DNA of 64,000 nucleotides. Source: Plotosus lineatus. Taxonomy: Eukaryota > Chordata > Actinopteri > Siluriformes > Plotosidae. Every line of letters starts with the position of its first letter. Within the stretch, counting starts at the first letter, position 1. This document shows positions 22,493 through 64,000 of the stretch, in pieces. The position numbers and the translations under genes were made by a program. A model generated the notes under the pieces. That model did no database searches and was not told where the DNA came from. It worked only from the letters and a program-made list of their open reading frames with translations. The DNA is taken from the NCBI GenBank assembly GCA_024760905.1, contig CM045731.1:53920001-53984000 (forward strand), given 5' to 3'.

Positions 22493-24723
22493 AAAATAAC
22501 CTAGCAAGTATTAGCTATGGAACAGGAATTTACAAAAAAAGGAGAAAGCAATAAAACAAAGAAAGAAAAACGGACTGAAATGCTACATTACAAAAGCTGA
22601 TTTCAAACAAATTCTACTAATAAAACCTGAGGAATCTCAAAAACGGAAAGCAACGGACAATTCAGTTCGAGAGCGTAGTATAAAGTATCAGAAGGCAGTA
22701 CAAGATAGACATTTGATGACGAACAGTCCCGTCCTGTCCCCAAAAAACTTCACATTTTCTACTTTCATATACAATAAGCTTAAAATATTTCCTTTTTTTT
22801 TTCTACAAAAACATGTACATTCCTGATGCTGCATTTTATGGTGAAACCCATAATACACTGATGAACCCTGTGTCAAACTGTGATCCCAAATTATTAAAAT
22901 TCTTTTGTCATGTGAGCTGGATGAGTGACATGTGAATGTCCTTTTAAATCCGTGACGCATCCACGAGACAATACAAAACAAAGTTTCCCTTTGAAACATA
23001 GTCATTGGTGGAGTCGAGAAAGACGGCAGGACATTATCCTGTAAAAAAGATCCAAAAAAAAAAAAAAAGAAAGGCAGGTGGGATCTCAGGGATCGGAGTT
23101 TACATGACGGAAAAATATTCATGCAAATGTGCTGACAAGAGGAAAATTTCTATTGTAACAAATAACAAGGATTAACCGCAAACTCGTGTAGAGGTCTGGG
23201 AAAACCCAGTCATGTGATCAAACCTTGACGTTTCTTCTACTCAATTTAATTGTAGTCCTTTAACAGTTAGTATCCGATTGAGAATGGAATTGATTTAAAA
23301 TCTAATCTATCATCTTAGCAAGGAGCCAAAAACACTAAATGATACGGCATAACCGTAAATATCGGCACATCTGGAAATATCCTACCGAGGTTGCAATCTT
23401 TTCAACATCAGTCAGAGTGGCTGTTTAATACCCCATGAAAACTTGAAAAAATAAATAGAAAACATTTCTGTCATTTAAGTGAAAAAATATTTACCTTTTT
23501 GAGATCGCTAAACCCGATAACTGTAAAAATGATGGTGTGGTTTCACTGCCTTTCTGTTCAATAGAAATTCATTAAAAGTTCTCCTGCCATGTTATCAGAT
23601 TTGGAGCCAAGATTTACACGCATGGGAGAATAGTCAACGTTGGGCTCACCTACACATCTGGTAGGAGCACCTCTGTCTCAGCATACCAAAATCCGGCATG
23701 TCACCATGGATGTAAATCAATTTGTTCTCATGTGTAGCCACGCCTACTAAAGAATGAAGATATCAGAATAAGCAAAATTACCTGGAGATGCAATTAAACG
23801 AGACAGTAACAAAGAAGCAAGTTGTCAATGTGGGTGAGGTGCTACAGGTTATATTGCAGCCAGTCAGTAGGGGCACTAGACCTGGACTAGCTTGATTTTC
23901 ACCTGTGCAAAGGAGGTTACAGTTCACCCCTTGGTTTGCTTGTTTTTGTTGGCAGAATTATACAAAATGTTACGGGTGGAGTTTTATGAAATTTCTACCA
24001 GAGGTGGGGCTTGAGACATGAAGGATTGCATGTGATTTTGAAGATGCTTCTCGGTCCAGGAATGTTTTGTAGGAATTTTTTTTAACATTGTGACAATGTT
24101 TTTTGAGATTTTGGTTAATATCGAGGAATAGGGTGACTCTTTGAGTTCCCTTGGTCTCGTGTATGTATGGTCTTGCAATATACTAAACTAACATTTAACA
24201 AAAAAAAAAATTGGGGAAGAATAATAATAAAAAAAAAAAAAAAAAAACACAATGTGCAGATATATCGATACAGACTGCAGTTTATACTAAAAACACGAAA
24301 GGCTGTGACAATCATTCAAACCGATAAGGATGACCAGTGCTACGTGTCATACTGCAGCTAGCCAGCAGGGGCGCTAGACCTGTAGTGGATTAATGTTTTT
24401 GCACGCTCGAAAAAATGCAGTGCATTTTCTTTTTTATTCAGTCAATGGCTGGAATTCATCCACAGCAGCATCCAATGGGTTTTCCCAGACCAGCGCACAA
24501 ACCTTTATACCTAAATGTAAATAAATAGTAATAGATTTCCAAGCGTGGGGCCAGGGACATAATATATACATTGATACCAAAAGAAAACAAAAATGAAAAC
24601 AACAACAAAAAGGAAACATTGATGGTAACATCAGGCTGCTTTCACAAAAATACATCTTGACATCTGTGAGAGTTGAGATGAAGCCAACCACACTTTGATT
24701 TTCTACATTCTGAGATTGGTACT
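21906..24723. other. Intergenic DNA between rai2 and scml2
   Basis: TTG then TG microsatellite at 22439-22491 and A-rich runs. Two similar segments of about 50 bp (near 23845-23900 and 24338-24390, sharing GCAG-AGTC/GCC-AGCAGGGGC-type sequence with GGGGCGCTAGACCTG) suggest an old repeat. A 144-codon minus-strand frame at 22688-23122 has no recognisable domain and is not called. Confidence 0.35.
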
Positions 24724-25066
24724 GGGGCTGCCCGGTGGGACACTGATTCGCATGTCCCCTCACAGAAAGATCCTGGGCTCGAGGGCGTTTCTGTCTGAAG
24801 TTTGTATGTTCTCCTCATGATTGCACAGGTTCCCTCTGTGCACTCCGGTTTCCTCCTACAGTTCAAAAACTTGCACATTAGACGAACTGACTGTTCCGAA
24901 TTGCCCCAAGGTGTGAGTCAGACAGTGAAAGGTTGTGTATGCTGGCCCTGCAATAGTCTGGCGAGCTGTTTCATGTGTACCCTGCTATCACCCAGAGTCG
25001 ACTGAGATAGGCTCCAGCCTCCCAGAAACCATAATAGAATTAAGCAGTTTGGCAAATGAGTGAGTG
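24724..25066 (+). mobile_element. SINE-C
   Basis: tRNA-like start, GTATGTTCTCCTCATGATTG, GTTTCCTCCTACAGTTC, and a tail with GACTGAGATAGGCTCCAGCC and AGAATTAAGCAGTTTGGC. Diverged. Confidence 0.8.
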
Positions 25067-25211
25067 ACAACACATGACACCAAATTGCCATTGTGGATGC
25101 AGTCTGATGCTCCAGGAAATTAACATCATACTTAGAATTTTATCCACTTAAAACATATGGATAAATGTGACTTACATGTGATTAAAAAATACAACATATA
25201 TGCACAGGAGA

Positions 25212-25212
<1 letters not shown>

Positions 25213-25251
<39 letters not shown>

Positions 25252-25268
25252 GTAGTAGTAGTAGTAGT

Positions 25269-25315
<47 letters not shown>
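25213..25315. repeat. ATT / AGT / AAT trinucleotide repeat
   Basis: (ATT)n changes to (AGT)n and then to (AAT)n. The ATT and AAT halves are mutually complementary and could form a hairpin. Confidence 0.95.
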
Positions 25316-25316
<1 letters not shown>

Positions 25317-25946
25317 CAAAACCATCTACAGCTGATTTGGTTTGATTTTACTACTGTAAAATACATCAATTTGATTTCGCGATTATAAGATTTCGGTCTA
25401 TACTGGGATCTGGTAAACTGCAGAGATTTAGTAGGCGGAGACGGCTGATTTATGATCAGCTACCCCATGCTTGACACTGAAAATAAATATAAGCACACAA
25501 ACAACAGCAACAACAATAACAACTGCAAGAAAAACAAAAACAAAAAAGGCCCGATTGTTTAGGGGCGGCGTTTGGTGTCAGAGCAGTGAGGCTGCAGGAG
25601 TAGAGGTAGGGAGGAGAAATGTGTTCATCATGTTATGACATCACAATAATTCTCCAGGTGGTCATCATAAGAAATAGAAACACTTTTTCGAAGGGGGTGG
25701 GAGTGAATAGTTTAGAGTGACTGAGTAAAACAATGGTGAGAAAATAAACCGAAACTGGAATAAACAGATATATATATAAAAAAGAGAGAAAATTTGCTTG
25801 TGCTTGATACACTTGTAGTGGATCCATACACTGAGATAAAGCCATGGAACATCTGTCCAGCGGTGGTTCTGTGGGGTAGACGAGGATCTCTTGGTCATTT
25901 GAGAATCCTTCACTCTCTCTCTCTGTTTTTGTCTCTCAGTGGCAGG

Positions 25947-26007
<61 letters not shown>
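25947..26007. repeat. GT microsatellite
   Basis: About 30 GT units in the presumed scml2 3' UTR or flank. Confidence 0.95.
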
Positions 26008-26008
<1 letters not shown>

Positions 26009-26011
26009 ATT
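26006..26011 (-). terminator. Possible scml2 polyadenylation signal
   Basis: An AATAAA hexamer on the minus strand lies about 385 bases after the stop codon and between two CA tracts. It is the first one downstream. Real use is uncertain. Confidence 0.25.
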
Positions 26012-26284
26012 GCTGCCCAGATCGGTTTCCCATGTCCATCCCAGAGTTCCCTCCTGACGCCACTCTGCTCTCCTTCATCCCTTGTCGTTTATCTTCGGCT
26101 CTGTTAGTTTGGTTCAGATAGATGAAGAGCGGCGCTTCGTTCGTTCGCTCCTTCCGGAGCTGGGCTTCATCCGGAGGTTTAAACCTGCTGAGCTTTAATC
26201 CAATACTGAATCTAATCGAGAACTGGAGACCTTACCAGGACTGACCTATAAACCTGTGTTTGATCCTGTTACTGGGTTTGTATG

Positions 26285-26287
<3 letters not shown>

Positions 26288-26363
<76 letters not shown>
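26288..26363. repeat. GT microsatellite in scml2 3' UTR
   Basis: About 38 units, reading as CA in the scml2 transcript, starting about 30 bases after the stop codon. Confidence 0.95.
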
Positions 26364-26364
<1 letters not shown>

Positions 26365-26392
26365 GGGGGATGGGTTTAAACAGGTTTAATCC

Positions 26393-58713
<32,321 letters not shown>

Positions 58714-58769
58714 GATGCTCATTGGCTACCGCAGCCTGACTACCGCAGTTACACAACACTGGAACCCTG

Positions 58770-58780
58770 CTACACACACG

Positions 58781-58822
<42 letters not shown>
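58770..58822. repeat. CA microsatellite upstream of scml2 exon 1
   Basis: About 22 units, TG on the gene's sense strand, about 55 bases upstream of the start codon, followed by GCGCGCGTGCGCGC. Confidence 0.95.
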
Positions 58823-58823
<1 letters not shown>

Positions 58824-58970
58824 GCGCGCGTGCGCGCTGTGGTTTCTGACCTGTAAAACAGAAACAATGACAGAAACTCGATCAGGTGACAGAGCAGTAA
58901 ACCAGAGTTCCTGTCAGCTGCACATGGACGGCTGTCAGCTTCCTCTTCACAAACCCATAAAGGAGTGTGA

Positions 58971-58972
<2 letters not shown>

Positions 58973-59022
<50 letters not shown>

Positions 59023-59048
59023 ATGTACACACACACACACACACACAG
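58973..59048. repeat. CA microsatellite
   Basis: Two CA blocks separated by CTCACACATGTA. Confidence 0.95.
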
Positions 59049-59755
59049 ACAGACGCTCAAGTAGCCACACAGAATGCTCTCTAATGCAAAGCACATGGCG
59101 CAGCACTTCGTTTGCTTTCGTTTGCTAAGGCATGCGAATGAGAATTTGCCTGTGAGTCTTGTGAGCGCCTGCAGTTCCTCTCTGGGAACGTCCGAGATCC
59201 TCAGATAAGTCCGTAATCAGTTAACGTTGCTCTTTTCCGTGTTTTTTGTTTCTTTTTCTGAAAACTATTACACTGTGGCCTGTCACACCATAAAGTGTAG
59301 AGAGAGGAGGAGTGGAACGAACGTCTTAGCGGGAAGAAAACAACACAAAAAATAACCAGAGAAAGAAGATGGTTACTGAACCTGATGGCTCGAAGCCAAC
59401 CATCTGCAGGAACATCTGCGGTGAAGGCTCAATATAGGGAATTAGAACAAAATCAAATGAAGAAGGGAGTAAAATTTACTAATCATCAGCCCTGTGCACC
59501 GATTCGGTAGAAATTCAGTTTTTATTATGACTGTCAATTTGAATAAATATAAAAACTAAATAATATTTAAAAAAATAAAAAGGAAATGAAACATATAATG
59601 CACAATTAATAGTACTATATTTATTTGCTTGTTTTCTCAATAATTTATTCGTTTGCTCTGATTTTTTTTTTGCTCTATCAAAAAAGTTAAATGAAACAAA
59701 TCCATAACTATAAAGATAAATAAATAAACAAATTAATAAATACATTCCGAAATGT

Positions 59756-59757
<2 letters not shown>
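59049..59757. other. Upstream of scml2, promoter not resolved
   Basis: The scml2 promoter and any non-coding first exon should be in or beyond this stretch. I see no clear CpG island, TATA box or splice donor to anchor it. Confidence 0.3.
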
Positions 59758-59824
<67 letters not shown>

Positions 59825-60180
59825 TGTATAAATAAATAGATTAAAATAAAAATAAATAAAAACAAATCTAGATTAATAATTAGGTAAGTAAACATGCAGA
59901 CATTAAAATAAATAAATAAATAAATAAATAATGTGGCAGAAACAGATAAATAATTAAGCAGAAGAACACAAATATTTGAATAAATAACTGAATAAATAAA
60001 CAAAGAAATAAATGACTAACATAAATAAATCTGTAATTATGTGAACATATGCACAAAAGTTTAAATAAACATCACAAATAGATTAATAATTAAGTAGATA
60101 AAAACGCAATGAAGAAAATTTTAAATGTACAAATAAAAAATATAATTAGATCAACAGTTAAATAGATTTTATTTATAAAT
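59758..60180. repeat. TA microsatellite and TAAA-rich DNA
   Basis: TA tract at 59758-59819 followed by about 360 bases rich in AAATAAATA words, a decayed (TAAA)n. Confidence 0.9.
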
Positions 60181-60194
60181 AAATAAATAATCAA

Positions 60195-60545
60195 GGCAGT
60201 GGTGGTCTGATGGTAAGGTGTTGGATTACCGATCCTAAGGTTGGGGGTTCAAGCCCAACTGTCAACAGGTTGTCACTGTCCCCCCGTCCCCCGTCCCCCA
60301 GTGCAGCTAACTGGGTTATCAAAGTCCAGCCATGTCTCTCACTGTCTATGGTGTGAGGTTCATGTAAAAGAACCATTGCTGACTTTCGACAAGGGGACCT
60401 GCATAGCCCTCAGCGTGTTTCCGCCCTGCAATGGCCTGGCAAGCTGTCCAGGGTGTACTCTACCCTTGCTCAGAGTCGAATGGGCATCTGCATCCCCACA
60501 ACCCTAATTAGGATTAAGCATTTCAGAAAATGAATGAATGAATGA
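60195..60545 (+). mobile_element. SINE-A with L2-like tail
   Basis: Head GGCAGTGGTGGTCTGATGGT, B box GGGTTCAAGCC, tail CCCTAATTAGGATTAAGCAT and (GAAT)n end. Full length. Confidence 0.92.
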
Positions 60546-61572
60546 ATATATTTTAAAATAGTGAGATGAAATATAAAATAGAAATATATAAATAAATAGC
60601 TCAAAAATACACAAGTAAACAGTATCGCAAAAAACTTGAATGCTAAACTGTAGACATCAACACCTCTACTCCATGTTTGTTTGTTTGCTTGAATTTTTTT
60701 TTTGTTTGTTTATTCATTTTTGTTCCAAAATAATTACAAATCTGCTGTATTTCATTTCAATTGTTTACTTCTGTTAGTATCCTTCAATGCACTGTAGTAC
60801 CTGACATACAGGGCATCACTTTACCAACCACACGCATCATTTGACTGCATCAGACTCTAAAAACCTTCATCTCTTTAAAATGAATAATCTGTACATTTTC
60901 CTCATTTGTGTGTGTCCCGTGAAAGCTCTGCCCCTTTCATACATGGCCAAGACTCAAAATGTTTACTACTCTGAGACTACAATCTACTTACTACAATCTT
61001 CAGGCACTAATACTACACTGCATGGTAACGTACTGTACTTCACTGCATCAGTGCGCTTCGGCACTCAAAATAGAAAGGATAAGTGTAACAACTGAACCAC
61101 AGAATTCCATTCCAGTGCCGGTGCTGCTCAACCCGGTATCGTGAATATTAAACCATCTCCCTTCTCTGGAGCCAAATCCTTAAGATATGTTAAAACCAGG
61201 GTCTGTCGACTACTCCAAGGGCGCCAGGCGGCACAGTCTAGGAACAACAGGGCAGGGTAGTGCACAAAAACCTCAATTACACACCGGCGTTCAAACCAGA
61301 GGAAGTTAAATATACACAAATATACACAAACTAGGATTAGAGAGAAGATTTGAGTTTAGGGTGGGCAGAGTGGAGAATTTAACTCATTTTTTTAAAACCA
61401 CAGCGTGTAAATACACAGGCCAATAAAGACTAACAAGGAACAGGTGAGACTGGGAAAACAACATCAACAAAAAAGGAACCACAGAGGAAGAATAGAGGAA
61501 AGAAAAGCAGGAGGCAATGACCATATAAGGAAAGCCTAAAGTAGAGCGACACTAATAACAACCAAATTAAAC
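60546..61572. other. No gene recognised
   Basis: Short frames only. No exon or transposon recognised. Confidence 0.3.
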
Positions 61573-61580
61573 TAACATAC

Positions 61581-61630
<50 letters not shown>

Positions 61631-61635
61631 ATACA

Positions 61636-61722
<87 letters not shown>

Positions 61723-61724
61723 TT

Positions 61725-61777
<53 letters not shown>
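61573..61777. repeat. AT, GT, AT, GA compound microsatellite
   Basis: AT then GT to about 61645, AT to 61720, GA from 61731 to 61777, ending at the start of a DNA element. Confidence 0.95.
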
Positions 61778-61779
<2 letters not shown>

Positions 61780-62297
61780 TCCCTCACTTTGGGACCGAGA
61801 TCCCCACGCGACCATTGGAAATCCACAAAGTTCGATCACCCCCCCCCCTCCAACTGACATATACGTACATGTAATACTGTATGTGTATATACTATAAATA
61901 AATACATATTCAATGCTATAAATGCTTATAATAACAATTAAACAAACACTAATGCATAAGATGTAAATAAAGCACAATTACACACACATACAGACGCGCA
62001 TGCACGCACGCACACGGAGATACACATTCTGGCACTCAGACGCAAACCTCACAACAATGTAACTAGTTTTGATGGGAGATTTTGGGTTGTTTTTTGTTTT
62101 GTGTTTATTTAGGGTTTTTTTTCATAATTGGCCTTGTCTTTACAGCATTTTCCTTAACTTTCTCCCCTATTCTTCCTTAATTTCCTTATTTTTTAATTTG
62201 AAGAATATTTATTTATTTATTTTTTTTTATTTTTTTTTAGAAACCGCAATGCACTGAAGCCCCATGAATTGAAGCACAAAGTAGTGAGGGATCCCTG
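61778..62297. mobile_element. DNA element with GGATCCCTCACT terminal repeats
   Basis: Left ATATCCCTCACTTTGGG, right AGTGAGGGATCCCTGG. The interior matches 35500-35849 (TGCTATAAATGCTTATAATA, CATAAGATGTAAATAAA). No coding capacity. The ends resemble pogo/Tigger-type termini. Confidence 0.75.
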
Positions 62298-62499
62298 GAC
62301 ATATAGATATATATTCTCAGTGTATAGTGGTATGGTTCAGTGGTATTAACAACAATAATAATCATCATCATCATCATCTTCGTCATCATCTAGTTTATGT
62401 GATGGCCCCTAAGATTTGAATCAGAAAACACATGGATATTTGTGTAGCAGCTGATGCAGAGTCAATGGCGTCACTGTCTTTTCTCTTAATGCTGATGAT

Positions 62500-62586
62500 G
62501 CAGAGGATAGGGAGAGATGGAGGCAGATCATTTGCTATGGCGACCCCTGAAGGGAACAGCCGAAAGGAAAAGAAGAAGAAGAAGAA
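62500..62586 (+). mobile_element. 3' end of the RTE-like LINE, 9-bp target duplication
   Basis: About 90 bp nearly identical to the 3' end of the LINE at 13961-15074 (GCAGATCATTTGCTATGGCG, then CAGCCGAAAGGAAAAGAAGA). GCTGATGAT flanks it (62491-62499, 62587-62595). Confidence 0.9.
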
Positions 62587-62841
62587 GCTGATGATTGATG
62601 ATATTGAGCTGTTAACTGTACATTGTGTCAGAATAATGCCCGAGTACATAACAGTAACAGCAGCTCCATTCGCTTAAAGCCATATTTAGATGATAAACTA
62701 TACAACTGCAATCTGATTTGTTGAGCTATAAAACAAAGTATGCAGAAAAAGAAATGAAATCATGATTTTTATGGTTTAATTTACTATTTTTAAAGGTGAG
62801 AATGATCGGCATTTTCCGAAACTCATTGAAAGGTTTCATTA

Positions 62842-63642
62842 CCGCATTTTCCAGGCCACAAAGCGCAACAGCGTATAAGGCGCAACAGCAACGAATGGCC
62901 CCGGTCCATTCATAAGGTGCACTGGATTATAAGGCGCATTAAGCAAAACAAATGTCAGATAAGTCAACCTTGATTCAAGTTCCCACAATAACTCTCAACA
63001 TTGTTCAGTTATAACAATATCAAACAATGAACTCACTTTTTCAGTTCATTCCTCTTCCACAAATCCATCAAATTCTTCATCTTCAGTGTTGGAGTTTAAC
63101 AGTTGCACGAGTTGGACATAAAGCCAGGATCCCTCTATATTTTTTTTATTATTCTATTTTATTATTCTATTGTATTATCTATTATTCCCTCGCCAGATCA
63201 ATAGAGGAGATTAAAAGTCGTCCTGGGTCGTGACCTGCTCTCAGCCACGCCCCATTAAAGAGACAGTGCATTGGTATTGTGTTCATTACAGAACTGAAGT
63301 CATTACTCTTAAGGAGATGTAGCAGTGTAACTTTAAATTCAAGAAGATTAATCCGAGGTCTCAGGAGGACACCTGTAGCAGTGCTTTATGCCAGTATTTG
63401 GATAGAAAGCCCAGATCCTTCTAACTTATGACCTGTTAACCCCAATATCTCGAGGTTGAAGTTCTTTGGTTAATCCACCGGAATGATGGTAAGCTCTAAA
63501 TGAGTTTGCTTCACTTGGGTTTTGACGGTGTCAATGAGATGGAGTGGCACAGCTTCATCCACACTCAAGGGACACTGGATTATAAATCAGATTTTTTTAG
63601 GATTAAAGGCTTAAAGTGCGCCTTATGGTCTGAAAAATATGG
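62842..63642. mobile_element. Non-autonomous element with ACCGTATTTTCC-type ends
   Basis: Left CCGCATTTTCCAGGCCACAA, right GCGCCTTATGGTCTGAAAAA then TATGG, flanked by TA. The AAGGCGCA repeats next to both ends are typical of a widespread vertebrate TcMar-like element. No transposase frame. Confidence 0.8.
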
Positions 63643-63644
63643 TA

Positions 63645-64000
63645 AGTGCTTTATTACCTTCAAAATTTGAAGTCCATACTGCAAAGTTTTCTTCATATGT
63701 TTTGGGACGGTGTTATGTTAAAATTTTTTGGACTTCAGAATCACTTTCTGTGACGAGCCATAGGTTCCATAGGGTCCATCGTTTTTTGACTTTGCAGTAA
63801 AGTCACTCAGGATTTTGACTCAGGATAACTTCTTGGTATTGTATCATTACCATGGAATAACCAAATTATTGCATCGTCACTACTGGATAAGTTGAATGAT
63901 TATTGCATTATTGGAACCCACAACATACTAACGTGACTGTACACTTTTAAAGTATTTTAAATGAATATTTAAAACAATTATAGAATTCAGCTTTCAGTTA
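63645..64000. other. No gene recognised
   Basis: Unique-looking AT-rich DNA to the window end. Confidence 0.3.

Noticed and set aside
22688..23122. 144-codon minus-strand frame
   Set aside because: No domain, phenylalanine run from poly-T/A, no splice context; likely chance.

Overview
The window is nuclear DNA from a ray-finned fish, almost certainly a teleost. It carries two vertebrate genes with intact splice signals, and the rest is dominated by tRNA-derived SINEs, RTE-like LINE pieces, pogo/Tigger-like and hAT-like DNA elements and very abundant CA/GT, AT and GA microsatellites. Some SINE types resemble repeats I associate with catfish and characins, but I cannot fix the order from sequence alone. 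No bacterial operon, CRISPR array, rRNA or free-standing tRNA gene is seen. || GENES. rai2 (retinoic acid-induced 2) lies on the plus strand with its whole 570-residue product in one exon (16037-17749); a splice acceptor at 15941-15942 shows that at least one non-coding 5' exon lies upstream. A Polycomb Scm-family gene, called scml2, lies on the minus strand from 58713 down to 26393. I reconstructed 14 coding exons whose phases all join, giving about 722 residues: MBT repeat 1, MBT repeat 2, a basic AT-hook-like linker, the SLED DNA-binding domain, a linker and a C-terminal SAM domain. The two genes are convergent, 8.6 kb apart. Both encode nuclear repressive factors (a CtBP-binding coregulator and a PRC1-linked Scm protein); nothing in the sequence shows that they act together. 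|| LAYOUT. 1-15.9 kb: rai2 upstream DNA with a Tigger-like element carrying a transposase N-terminus, a degenerate minisatellite, several SINEs and a young 5'-truncated RTE-like LINE (13961-15074). 16-19 kb: rai2 and 3' flank. 20.7-21.9 kb: a 22-bp minisatellite split by a SINE. 22-26.4 kb: intergenic DNA and scml2 3' end. 26.4-37 kb: scml2 exons 14 to 7, embedded in microsatellites. 37-56 kb: the 19-kb intron 6, filled with nested transposons. 56-58.7 kb: scml2 exons 6 to 1. 58.7-64 kb: upstream DNA with microsatellites, SINEs and DNA elements. || SINE names used here: SINE-A has one tRNA-like head found with two alternative 3' tails, 'RTE tail' and 'L2-like tail'; SINE-B and SINE-C have other tRNA-like heads (SINE-C also ends in the L2-like tail); SINE-D is an older tRNA-derived type. 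|| MOST INTERESTING. Three scml2 splice acceptors abut (TG)n tracts in place of an ordinary polypyrimidine tract, and exons 8 and 14 are bracketed by complementary TG and CA tracts. The SINEs show modular tail exchange, one tail matching the 3' end of the LINE in the same window. A hAT-like element with a perfect 8-bp target duplication encodes a lone zinc-finger protein. I did not find a clearly new biological system.
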